In this document: one piece after another, positions 1 to 6,744 of the stretch
Numbering within the stretch: the stretch's first letter is position 1
How the letters are laid out: the number at the start of each line of letters is the position of its first letter
NCBI GenBank assembly: GCA_024690635.1
Contig: JAILOW010000131.1
Location: 1 to 7,744 of the forward strand
DNA length: 7,744 nt
From: Butyrivibrio sp.
Lineage (GTDB): Bacteria > Bacillota_A > Clostridia > Lachnospirales > Lachnospiraceae
Direction of reading: 5' to 3'
The notes under the pieces: generated by a model
The model's input: only the letters and a program-made list of their open reading frames with translations
Told to the model about the DNA's origin: nothing
The model's database searches: none
Translations under genes and position numbers: made by a program

Positions 1-1920
1 TGCAAGCTCAAGTCTTGTGGTAGCGCTCTTCTCGTCGCCGTCACAGCCGATCTCCTGACCGTCGATTGCAAATGTAGTCTTTGTGGTGTCGATACCGGAT
101 GCATTCTTGCCGTCTACATCAGCGAACGCAGCGGTGATCTCTACATTGCTGGAATCAACCTCGACTTCGGTCTCATTGAAAATGGACTTTCCGTTTACGG
201 TAAGGCTCTTGAAGTAAGGATTATCAAGGTCATCAAGGTTGGTTCCGTATACAAAACGATAGTTATCGAAATAGAAGGTTCCGGAGTAGCGTCCGCCGCC
301 CGAAGCGGGTGCATAGCTGAGCCAGATCATGCCTTCACCGTTTCTGATCTTATAGGGATGTTCAGGGCTGTAGTAGCTTGCGATACTCTCAATATTAACA
401 TAGCAGTACTTCCAGCCTACCCAGTTGATAGTCGAAGTAGTGGAGATATTTCCTTCTGCATCTACATCATCATGAACGAGTGTAAAGTTCTTTGTCGAAT
501 ATCCGGTGCCGTTAAATACAGCAACATCTGCATGTAAAGTATATCCTGCAAGATTATAGGTTTCAGCATCTGCATATACCCATACACCCAGTTCAGTAGG
601 CTGCCCCTCAACATCATAAGTTCCGGCGCAGTTTCTGATATAGTAGTTAGAGTTGGATGAACCGTCATATGAAGCATAATCAAAGTTAAGCTCCATAGAA
701 TATTCGCCAAATCTTACCTGACCGCCGTTAGCTTCCGATGTGGTAGTTACATTACCTGCACAGAAATAGGTGATCGAGTTGTTGGGCCATAAGTAGAACG
801 AATAGCCGTTTGCCTTAAATATTTCAGCTGCAGGAACGGATGTATCATAGTTTCCTGTGAATCTGAAAGGAGCAGTAAGAGTTGCATATACTGTTTCATT
901 AATGCTGTTGGAATTTGCTACCGGAACAGTAAGCTCAGGATAATCGCCGTAATAACCGGGCGTAACGCCTGCGTCTACATAATTGCTCTTGCCCCAGTGG
1001 AAATGAGCACCCTTCTGGGGACCATTCTCGGTAGGTTCGAAATCAAACATAACAACAGGCATCTTACCGATCTCAACTTTGATGCTCGCGGTAAGAACCG
1101 TACCGTCCATACGTGTGTAAGATACAGTAACAAGAGCATTCATGGCACCGTCTGATTCGCCTGCCACAAATGTATTGCCTTCCATATGTCCGAGATCCTT
1201 ACCAGCCGACTCAGCATTAAGAGCTTCGATAGTCCAGTTGAAATCTCCATTCTTATAGAAGATATCGGCATTCTCAGAACGAACTACAAGTCCGAGTGCG
1301 CTTCTCTCCCCAAAGTCAAGAGATGCTGATGCCGATGAAAAATAAATGCTGTCAGGCTCAGCGATCTTGATAGTAGACTCGCCAACCTTATTGCCTTCAT
1401 AAAGAAGTTCAACAGTTACTTCTCCAAGTGTTCCGTTGGAGATGAACAGACCGTTGGTTTCATCCACAGTACCCTTATCGGCAGAATTCTCAGCAAGTGC
1501 CCAGCTTAACCCGCTGGCAGGTAATTCTGCGGCACTGCCGCCCTTATCAACACCCTTTGCAGAGAAAGCAACGAGTGAACCGGGTGTATAGGAATCGCCG
1601 TTAGGTGAAACAGATGCATGATCAAACACACCGTCGCTGAGAGCATTTGCTACAAGCAGGAAGCCCGAAGAAATATTTCTTTCGGATCCATCAGAAGGGT
1701 TATTTCTGATAGCATAAGTCTTCTCGCCCTCTCTTCTGGAAACAACGGTAGCCGATCCGCCGCCGTCAAGGTAGATAGCTGTCTTTACGCCCTGAGCTAC
1801 CAGGAAGTCAGCCTGCTCATTGATAGTCATACCGACGGATCTGGGATACTGACGTCCGTCTGCCATGAAGAATACAACAGTTCCATCCTCAAGGAATCCG
1901 ACGCTGTTTACAGGCAACAG
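1..1920 (-). pseudogene. Remainder of the NAGPA protein after the amber codon: catalytic C-half, Ig-like and carbohydrate-binding-like domains; runs off the window
   Basis: This continues in the same frame as the 1921-2586 fragment, with 640 codons and no further stop, and is open at base 1. Numbered from Met1 at 2586 (amber = 222), it completes the glycosidase domain: EDGTVVFFMADGRQ (233-246), SVGMTINEQAD (250-260), and the hallmark IYLDGGGSATVV (271-282), ending near 308. About 320-510 looks like bacterial Ig-like modules (repeated beta-strand and GxV patterns). About 514-782 resembles a beta-sandwich carbohydrate-binding module: it opens with FDFEPTENG, contains LGVWVYADAE (666-675) and WVGWKYCYVNI (722-732), and ends FYFDNYRFVYGT (771-782). 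A further Ig-like segment follows (NPYFKSLTVNG onward) and is cut by the window edge. No strong ribosome binding site precedes Met241 or Met251, so independent translation is unlikely. It is labelled pseudogene because of the amber codon; read-through or an assembly error would make 1-2586 one gene. Confidence 0.75.
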
Positions 1921-1923
1921 CTA
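1921..1923 (-). other. In-frame TAG (amber) codon splitting the NAGPA open reading frame
   Basis: The plus-strand bases are cta, reading TAG on the minus strand as codon 222. Flanking codons are ACT TCT before and CTG TTG after. I checked every plus-strand triplet from 1 to 1920 in this frame and found no tta, cta or tca, so this is the only stop. CAG (Gln) is one transition away. The base is seen directly; whether it is a mutation, a sequence error or a recoded codon cannot be told here. Confidence 0.95.
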
Positions 1924-2586
1924 AGAAGTACCGGGAGCACCGTTCCTGCCGTCTTTAACAAGATAGAAAGGTCCGCTGACAGCTTCGAGAACATCCGACT
2001 TATCGGTTCCTGCATCTCTGATTACATAAGAGCCGTCCTTCAGAACAGCAAAATAAGGCTCATCATTGTCCTTCTCAGGGTTAAGACAATTGCCATTGAT
2101 ATAAAGAGAACCTCTGGGCTGACCTGTCTGCATGTTGAAATAATCACCGTTGGTAGCGAAGATTACACTCTCGCCGGTAGATTTCTCGTAATCTGCGATC
2201 TGACGGGTCGTGGTGGTCAGATCCCAATCTCCAACCTGCCACTTGCTTACCTTAGTCTCATTGTTATAATTGTCAGGATCATAGTATCCGGCATATGTCG
2301 CCTTCAGCGAAACATCTGCGCCGGGCTCGATCGTTGTGAAATAACCCAAAACCTGTGCATTACCGGTCTGATTGTTCAATACAACATCAGTCTCGGTAAC
2401 ACCGGGTACCAGGGTATAACTTTTCTGCTTTACGACTTTAACTGCATCACCGTCATATGCATCTACATAACCAACGATCTTGTTGGCTGCAAATACATCG
2501 ATAGGCTGCGCCAGCGCAGTCGTCAAAACAAGAATCAATGCAAGAAAAGCTGCTGCTAATCTCTTCTGATATCCAGTCTTTTTCAT
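1921..2586 (-). CDS. Secreted phosphodiester glycosidase (NAGPA family), N-terminal part ending at an in-frame amber codon
   Basis: This encodes 221 residues from ATG at 2586, preceded by AGGGAGG (2592-2598) five bases upstream. Residues 1-34 form a signal peptide: a basic start (KK, KR), a hydrophobic core at about 10-26, and VFAA before the likely cleavage near residue 33-34. The mature part begins the phosphodiester glycosidase domain, with the family-typical ATNGDYFN at 144-151 followed by PRGSLYING and later GPFYLVKDG (205-213). Family members hydrolyse sugar-1-phosphodiester bonds, as in the human GlcNAc-1-phosphodiester 'uncovering' enzyme; bacterial relatives are secreted and act on cell-surface or extracellular glycans. 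The TAG at 1921-1923 removes the second half of the catalytic domain, including the LDGGGS motif, so this fragment alone should be inactive. The family call is firm; the substrate is unknown. Confidence 0.85.
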   Translation of the reverse strand: MKKTGYQKRLAAAFLALILVLTTALAQPIDVFAANKIVGYVDAYDGDAVKVVKQKSYTLVPGVTETDVVLNNQTGNAQVLGYFTTIEPGADVSLKATYAGYYDPDNYNNETKVSKWQVGDWDLTTTTRQIADYEKSTGESVIFATNGDYFNMQTGQPRGSLYINGNCLNPEKDNDEPYFAVLKDGSYVIRDAGTDKSDVLEAVSGPFYLVKDGRNGAPGTS

Positions 2587-2591
2587 TTTTT

Positions 2592-2598
2592 CCTCCCT
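2592..2598 (-). promoter_or_regulatory. Ribosome binding site of the NAGPA gene
   Basis: The minus strand reads AGGGAGG followed by five A residues and then ATG. This near-perfect Shine-Dalgarno at good spacing fixes the start at 2586 and rules out the overlapping out-of-frame reading further upstream. Confidence 0.85.
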
Positions 2599-2712
2599 GT
2601 TTAAAGTTTTGAAGAATCTGCACTGATCTGCCCGTTCCTGTTCGAACCCTGATTTTCAAAAAACAGACAGTCTGAACCTATTCTTCATTTCTTTTTTTAC
2701 AGAGAGTATGTT

Positions 2713-2829
2713 AGCACTTTTTTTTATATAAATAACACTTTATAACAAAACCGTTAGTCTTTTGATTACTTTTCGAGACCTGCAGAAACCCTAAAATCAG
2801 TTTTCATCCAAATCTTTTTAAAAAGTGCT
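2713..2829. repeat. Ten-base inverted repeat pair across the divergent promoter region
   Basis: AGCACTTTTT at 2713-2722 and its exact reverse complement AAAAAGTGCT at 2820-2829 are separated by 97 bases. Read toward each flanking gene, both copies give AAAAAGTGCT. The right copy abuts the predicted -35 element, so it may simply be an UP element plus extended -35; the left copy may be coincidence. Confidence 0.35.
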
Positions 2830-2856
2830 TGCAAGAAGAAACTTGTATGATAGAAT
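2829..2856 (+). promoter_or_regulatory. Probable sigma-A type promoter of the acyltransferase gene
   Basis: TTGCAA (2829-2834) and TAGAAT (2851-2856) are separated by 16 bases, with an A-rich UP-like block (AAAAA, 2820-2824) just upstream. Transcription would start near 2863 and give a leader of about 75 bases. This is a consensus match only. Confidence 0.5.
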
Positions 2857-2866
2857 ATGTCGTGTA

Positions 2867-2878
2867 GTTTACATAAAC
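2867..2878. repeat. Small inverted repeat downstream of the probable promoter (operator-like)
   Basis: GTTTA-CA-TAAAC, five-base arms around two bases, at about +4 to +15 of the predicted transcript. The position suits a repressor site, but a repeat this short in AT-rich DNA can arise by chance. Confidence 0.25.
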
Positions 2879-2938
2879 ACATGATATGATCTGCTTCATG
2901 ACGAGAAGCGGCATTGAGTTTTAAAAGAGAGGGGACAC

Positions 2939-3937
2939 ATGAAACAACACAATATTTTTGATCTTTCTAAATACGTTTTGGCATTGATGGTCGTAGCCAT
3001 CCATACCGGTTTTCTTTCAAAATTCTTATTTCCATGGCTTCGTATAGCAGTACCCCTGTTTTTCATCATTTCTTCATATCTGCTGTTCAGCCGGATCAAG
3101 AATGATGACGAGTCCAAAGAACCCGAGTACATCAAAAAATATGTCCTGAGAAATATCAGCTATTACGTATTGTGGTTTCTTTTACTGCTTCCGTACACTG
3201 TTATTGCACGAAAAGAATGGCTTGATTCCGGAATACTTTCATTTATCAGAACGGCAGTCACCCATCTGCTGTTCGGCGATACATTTTCTGCCTCATGGTT
3301 CATCATTGCAGCCGTATGGGCTGTACTCTTTTTACATTTAACCCGTAAAGTATCTCCGAAGATATTGACCCCCATCGTTATCGTTTTATATCTGCTCTGC
3401 TGCCTGAGAACATCATACTATTTTCTCGTGAAGGATACTGCTGCGGCGTCTGTCTTTAGTTACTACGAACTTATCTTTACCAATCCTGCCAACAGTTTCC
3501 CGGCAGCCATCTTCTGGATGTTTATAGGTAAACAGTTTGCTGACAGAAAAGACGCCGTATTTAACAAGAAATTCGCGGTGCTCGGCGCCGCGGTATCTGC
3601 GATCGGCCTGTGGTTTGAAGCAAATCTCCTTACCAAAAACATCTCTGCAGATTGCTTTATCTTTTTGATACCGTTGGCCATTTGTCTTTTTACCCTTATA
3701 AAAGATACGGATATAAACTTAAAAAAAGCAAAGACTTTCAGGACGATCAGTATCATCATGTATCCTTTGCATGCTTCGCTGACCGGTGCTACGCGAGTTG
3801 TACTGACCTCTTTCATCGCTGAACATTATGAATGGTTACTGTTTTTGATCGTAGTAATAGGCTGTCATTTGGCCACTTTCATCATCTTACGGTTGGAAAA
3901 AGTCAAGCCTTTCGGTTTCTTAAAATATTCACATTGA
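2939..3937 (+). CDS. Membrane acyltransferase, acyltransferase-3 family
   Basis: A 332-residue integral membrane protein beginning at ATG 2939, with AGAGGGG (2928-2934) four bases upstream. The N-terminus carries the family pattern FDLSKYVLALMVVAIH (7-22), with the proposed catalytic His22, then LRIAVPLFFIISSYLLF (34-50), with the conserved Arg35; the usual SG in this motif is SS here. About ten hydrophobic segments follow, and the length is normal for the family. Such proteins move acyl groups, usually acetyl from cytoplasmic acetyl-CoA, onto surface polysaccharides or lipids. It has its own probable promoter and a strong terminator, so it is likely monocistronic, convergent with the ligase-like gene. 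The setting suggests O-acylation of the glycan made by the neighbours, but the acceptor is unknown. Family call confident, substrate not. Confidence 0.85.
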   Translation: MKQHNIFDLSKYVLALMVVAIHTGFLSKFLFPWLRIAVPLFFIISSYLLFSRIKNDDESKEPEYIKKYVLRNISYYVLWFLLLLPYTVIARKEWLDSGILSFIRTAVTHLLFGDTFSASWFIIAAVWAVLFLHLTRKVSPKILTPIVIVLYLLCCLRTSYYFLVKDTAAASVFSYYELIFTNPANSFPAAIFWMFIGKQFADRKDAVFNKKFAVLGAAVSAIGLWFEANLLTKNISADCFIFLIPLAICLFTLIKDTDINLKKAKTFRTISIIMYPLHASLTGATRVVLTSFIAEHYEWLLFLIVVIGCHLATFIILRLEKVKPFGFLKYSH

Positions 3938-3946
3938 TCAGAACGA

Positions 3947-3984
3947 GAGTGCCGCCCCGGATCAGGACGGCACTCGCTTTTTTT
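3947..3984 (+). terminator. Factor-independent terminator after the acyltransferase gene
   Basis: GAGTGCCG (3947-3954) pairs with CGGCACTC (3968-3975). An inner CC/GG pair extends the stem past one mismatch, and seven T residues follow at 3978-3984. It lies ten bases past the acyltransferase stop. On the minus strand the hairpin is not followed by a good T run, so it would serve the convergent ligase-like gene only weakly. Confidence 0.9.
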
Positions 3985-4002
3985 ATTCTGTTATTCTTTA
4001 GA

Positions 4003-5409
4003 TCAAACCTTCTTTTTATTCCCTGTGCCTTCGTCTGACAGTTCTTTACGAAGTTTCAGATCCCTGAAGGACGCACAGAACGAAAGACCTATCGCATTAA
4101 GGAAGAAGTACATTGACAATCTGTTGATCGCAAGGAAGAGACATATAAGGTAAAGACCGTTGATCATAAAAAACATCTTCAGAATGTCTTTCTTTTTCTC
4201 ATCCTTTTCTTTTAAAAGGGCTATAAAGAAGAATAATGTTATACCGGCATAAAGACACGCATAACCCGCCGCCCCGATGATCCCTTCATCGCATATGGCC
4301 GCAACATATCCGACATCATAGGTCGAATAGTATTTCCACTGGGAGACGTATCTGTCATAATACATTATCTCGCCTCTGTTCTGTGCCCCTGCTCCGAGGC
4401 CAAACAGAGGATTGATCCCCATAGCGTAAGTAATACCCGAGAACTGGTAAAGTCTCGATGTAACACCGCTCCTGCTGTTGTGTCCGTATCCGCTCACGCC
4501 TTCGGGAGCCCCCTTGTTCAGATCGAACTTAAAGCCCACAACATTCAAAAGCGACTTTGCGGTTCCGTCATAATAATACTTAAGCTTAGGGCTTACCGCT
4601 CTCTGAACCAGTATCAGTGCGATCACTATACACAGACATTGAAGCAGACGCATAAGATACTTGCTTCTCTCCGCTTTAGCGATCATAAACAGATATCCTG
4701 CCAGAAAGACGAAGTAAATTAGGATATTTCCGCGGCATCCCGAAAAGACCAGCGCAAAGAAATGAAGCAGTGCTATCACCATGTACCGCTTCTCGTCTGT
4801 TTTCCTCCACAGATAGAAGATAACAGGCGTCATTACTGTAAGGTAAAAAGCATAAAAATTCGCAAGACCGAAAGAAGTCGTGGCCCTTAGTATTCCAAGC
4901 CTTATATAGTGGTCATTGAACATAAAACGCTTTACGGTATACAGATAGTCTGCAAGCCTGAAGCCGGTCAACGATTCTGTTATACCCAGTGCTGAAATGA
5001 CTCCGCATGAATATGTCAGCACCCTCAAGGCCTTCATCCTTTTTTCTTCGGTTTCAAGAAATACGGGGATTATCAGAAGAAGGATTATCTCTTCGATTAT
5101 CATCTTAAAGATATTATTGATCGCCCCCGAATACGTCGTCAGGTAATAAATATTCGAAACAGTCCTTAGAACAAAGAATCCCGCAACAGCCAGCCAGATT
5201 TTTTTCTCCGCCAGGATCCGCATACTTCCGCGCTTAACAGTAATATAGACTGCAGCTGCAATGAGCAACAATATGAGTATCCTTGATGAAGTCAGAAGCG
5301 GAAGAGACGCAGAAAACTCTATTCCGAGAAAATCAGGCAGGATCAAGTACAGAAAACAAAAAACAAAAATACTTTTTTCGATGATCTTCATGCTTTTTTC
5401 CTTTTCCAT
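4003..5409 (-). CDS. O-antigen ligase/polymerase-like polytopic membrane protein (Wzy_C family)
   Basis: A 468-residue protein with roughly 11-12 hydrophobic segments. The start is set at ATG 5409 because AGGGGGG (5415-5421) lies five bases before it; a GTG at 5424 would sit upstream of that site. Wzy_C features are visible: FSGCRGNIL (222-230), matching the family's SxSRG-type motif; a large extracytoplasmic loop with charged and aromatic residues (about 275-375) containing NSRSGVTSRLYQFSG; NPLFGLGAGAQNR (333-345), matching the PxxGxGxG pattern; and YDVGYVAAICDEGIIG (364-379). Family members polymerise undecaprenyl-linked repeat units or transfer glycans to an acceptor outside the membrane. 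In a Gram-positive cell, polymerisation of a surface polysaccharide or transfer to a wall acceptor is likelier than lipid A ligation. It lies 30 bases after the glycosyltransferase gene, same strand, probably one operon. Ligase or polymerase cannot be separated by sequence alone. Confidence 0.82.
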   Translation of the reverse strand: MEKEKSMKIIEKSIFVFCFLYLILPDFLGIEFSASLPLLTSSRILILLLIAAAVYITVKRGSMRILAEKKIWLAVAGFFVLRTVSNIYYLTTYSGAINNIFKMIIEEIILLLIIPVFLETEEKRMKALRVLTYSCGVISALGITESLTGFRLADYLYTVKRFMFNDHYIRLGILRATTSFGLANFYAFYLTVMTPVIFYLWRKTDEKRYMVIALLHFFALVFSGCRGNILIYFVFLAGYLFMIAKAERSKYLMRLLQCLCIVIALILVQRAVSPKLKYYYDGTAKSLLNVVGFKFDLNKGAPEGVSGYGHNSRSGVTSRLYQFSGITYAMGINPLFGLGAGAQNRGEIMYYDRYVSQWKYYSTYDVGYVAAICDEGIIGAAGYACLYAGITLFFFIALLKEKDEKKKDILKMFFMINGLYLICLFLAINRLSMYFFLNAIGLSFCASFRDLKLRKELSDEGTGNKKKV

Positions 5410-5414
5410 CGCAG

Positions 5415-5421
5415 CCCCCCT
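5415..5421 (-). promoter_or_regulatory. Ribosome binding site deciding the start of the Wzy_C-like gene
   Basis: AGGGGGG on the minus strand, five bases before ATG 5409. It lies inside the reading frame that would begin at GTG 5424, which argues for the shorter protein. Confidence 0.75.
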
Positions 5422-5439
5422 CACGGCTAAAGCTCACTG

Positions 5440-6426
5440 TTATGCATCTTTTCCCGCATATATGGCAAAATAGACTCCATATCCAAATCGATAGCCCAAA
5501 TACTTGATCTTCTTCTTTATGTCCATGTCCTTAAAGAGCTCTTTGCCAATGCTGCAGGACCATTTATACAAACGTTTGAGTTCTGCCTTTATTTCCGGAG
5601 TATTTGCCCTCTTTGTAAAAGTAACGATCTCGCCGCAGGCTATACCCCATTTTTTGATGGCAAAGGCAAGTTTTCCCTGAGTGATCAGTTTCCCGGCGGT
5701 TACCAGCTTGGTCTCCGGTGCTCTAAGTGTGACAATGCTGAAGCCGCTTCGCGTTATGCTCTTATTTCCTACCGTCTGCTTATGAACGATATAGTCTGTC
5801 ACATAGATATTTTTGCACTGTGCAAGAACGTCAGCCAGAACATATTCATCTTCTGCGTTTCTAAATTCTTCCGGGAAACGTAATTTCTCCCATATCTTTC
5901 TTTTATACAGCTTTGCCCAGTTAACTATAAATATAAAGTAGCCTTTTTTATCAAAAGATGCTTCCCAGAATTCATCTACGGTTATAACCCTGTTTTTGAC
6001 ATTATCCGGCAAAGCGCTTTCTGCGACTAAATGACCGTCTTCGCCGACACGTTCAAAATTACCCACAACAATATCGGTATCATAGGTTCTGATCGCATCA
6101 AGCATTACTTTTAAGCTTCCCGGCGTCATTACGTCATCATCATCAAGAAAGCAGATAAACTCTCCCCTCGCATTATCAAGTCCGGTATTCCTTGCCTTAG
6201 AGATTCCGGAATTTTCCTGGTGAAAAACCCTGACAGAATCATATCGCTTGGCAAGGGAATTACAAATTTTCAGAGAATCATCCTTGCTTCCGTCATCGAT
6301 CAGCAGGACCTCAAGGAGAACCTCCTTCTGCGACACCAGACTTCCGACGCACTCCTCCAGAAATGCCTCACGATTATAGACCGTGATTATGACTGAAATC
6401 ATGCCCTCTACATATTCAGTACTCAT
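5440..6426 (-). CDS. Family 2 glycosyltransferase (GT-A fold)
   Basis: A 328-residue cytoplasmic or membrane-associated enzyme adding one sugar from a nucleotide-sugar donor to a growing, probably lipid-linked, glycan. The start is placed at ATG 6426, eight bases after AAGGGGAG (6435-6442); an in-frame ATG at 6453 would lie before that site. GT2 motifs in order: ISVIITVYNREAFLEECVGSL (nucleotide-binding strand, 10-30), LLIDDGSKDDS (41-51), NSGISKARNTGLDNARGE (72-89), then FLDDDD (93-98) with the metal-binding DxD, and EDEYV (192-196), the probable catalytic-base region. The last 100 or so residues are basic and likely bind acceptor or membrane. It ends with TAA, 30 bases before the Wzy_C-like start, so the two are probably co-transcribed. 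Donor and acceptor sugars cannot be assigned. Confidence 0.92.
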   Translation of the reverse strand: MSTEYVEGMISVIITVYNREAFLEECVGSLVSQKEVLLEVLLIDDGSKDDSLKICNSLAKRYDSVRVFHQENSGISKARNTGLDNARGEFICFLDDDDVMTPGSLKVMLDAIRTYDTDIVVGNFERVGEDGHLVAESALPDNVKNRVITVDEFWEASFDKKGYFIFIVNWAKLYKRKIWEKLRFPEEFRNAEDEYVLADVLAQCKNIYVTDYIVHKQTVGNKSITRSGFSIVTLRAPETKLVTAGKLITQGKLAFAIKKWGIACGEIVTFTKRANTPEIKAELKRLYKWSCSIGKELFKDMDIKKKIKYLGYRFGYGVYFAIYAGKDA

Positions 6427-6434
6427 TTTGTTTT

Positions 6435-6442
6435 CTCCCCTT
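6435..6442 (-). promoter_or_regulatory. Ribosome binding site deciding the start of the GT2 gene
   Basis: AAGGGGAG on the minus strand, eight bases before ATG 6426. The alternative ATG at 6453 has no comparable site in its 15 upstream bases. Confidence 0.75.
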
Positions 6443-6470
6443 CGATATAACATTCAAAAGCCTTCTCTTA

Positions 6471-6502
6471 TAAAAAAGGGTCAGTCCATGGACTGACCCT
6501 TT
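6471..6502 (-). terminator. Strong minus-strand terminator (perfect palindrome plus U tract)
   Basis: Bases 6475-6502 are a perfect 28-base palindrome, foldable as a 12-base-pair stem (AAAGGGTCAGTC) with a CATG loop. On the minus strand it runs into TTTTTTA, the classic terminator tail; the plus-strand tail (TTTATAT) is weaker. It would end transcripts from the reductase segment. It lies only 45 bases before the GT2 start, so it may also sit in that gene's leader and act as an attenuator. Confidence 0.88.
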
Positions 6503-6569
6503 ATATCGGAAACACCGAAACAAATGGCTTCTAATTACCGGTCATCGGAACCGATCAGACTCTGCCTGT

Positions 6570-6695
6570 TTATTTCTTTGATATTTTAAGCAATCCACCA
6601 TGTGAGATAGAGATAAATATATCATTTCCGAAGTTATATGCCAGACCGGGGTTACCGTCAACCGCAAGCTTAGCGTTCAGGACTTTAAGCAAGTT
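6570..6695 (-). pseudogene. Remnant of the 3' end of an unidentified gene
   Basis: A frame of 41 codons plus TAA on the minus strand, bounded upstream by an in-frame TAA at 6696-6698 and lacking ATG, GTG or a ribosome binding site. The peptide looks protein-like, not random: it contains KLAVDGNPGLAYNFGND followed by IFISISHGGLLKISKK at the C-terminus. Codon choice and GC resemble the genes at lower coordinates more than the reductase. I do not recognise the family. The likely reading is the last piece of a gene whose 5' part was lost or replaced by the segment at higher coordinates; a chance open frame is the alternative. Confidence 0.45.
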
Positions 6696-6744
6696 TTATT
6701 ATGCAAGCACAAATTATTCATACAATTTCAAATAGAACCTAACA

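Larger units (their letters stand above)
2599..2927. other. Divergent intergenic region between the NAGPA gene and the acyltransferase gene
   Basis: About 330 AT-rich bases with no supportable gene in either direction. It must hold promoters for both divergent genes. The plus-strand promoter is listed separately. On the minus strand, an AT-rich block around 2720-2750 (TTGTTA followed by TATATA-type sequence) may be the NAGPA promoter, but the match is too loose to call. Poly-T tracts lie near 2692-2698 and 2718-2725. A ten-base inverted repeat (2713-2722 and 2820-2829) spans the middle. Confidence 0.6.

Noticed and set aside
1618..2559. A 313-codon open frame on the plus strand
   Set aside because: It lies antisense to the glycosidase, whose frame shows a signal peptide and NAGPA motifs on both sides. 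The plus frame has no recognisable domain and no good ribosome binding site; it is a shadow frame, cysteine- and isoleucine-rich as antisense reading often is.
2651..2675. Hairpin CAGAC-A-GTCTG next to a T/A run in the glycosidase leader, possibly an attenuator
   Set aside because: The stem is five base pairs with a one-base loop and cannot form a stable RNA hairpin as written; extending it needs several mismatches.
3463..3816. A 117-codon minus-strand open frame inside the acyltransferase gene
   Set aside because: It is a shadow of the plus-strand membrane protein, whose N-terminal motifs, ribosome binding site and terminator are all in place.
6541..6556. Inverted repeat ATCGG-AA-CCGAT between the remnant and the terminator
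   Set aside because: Five-base arms with a two-base loop and no T tract; too small to call an operator or terminator without comparison.
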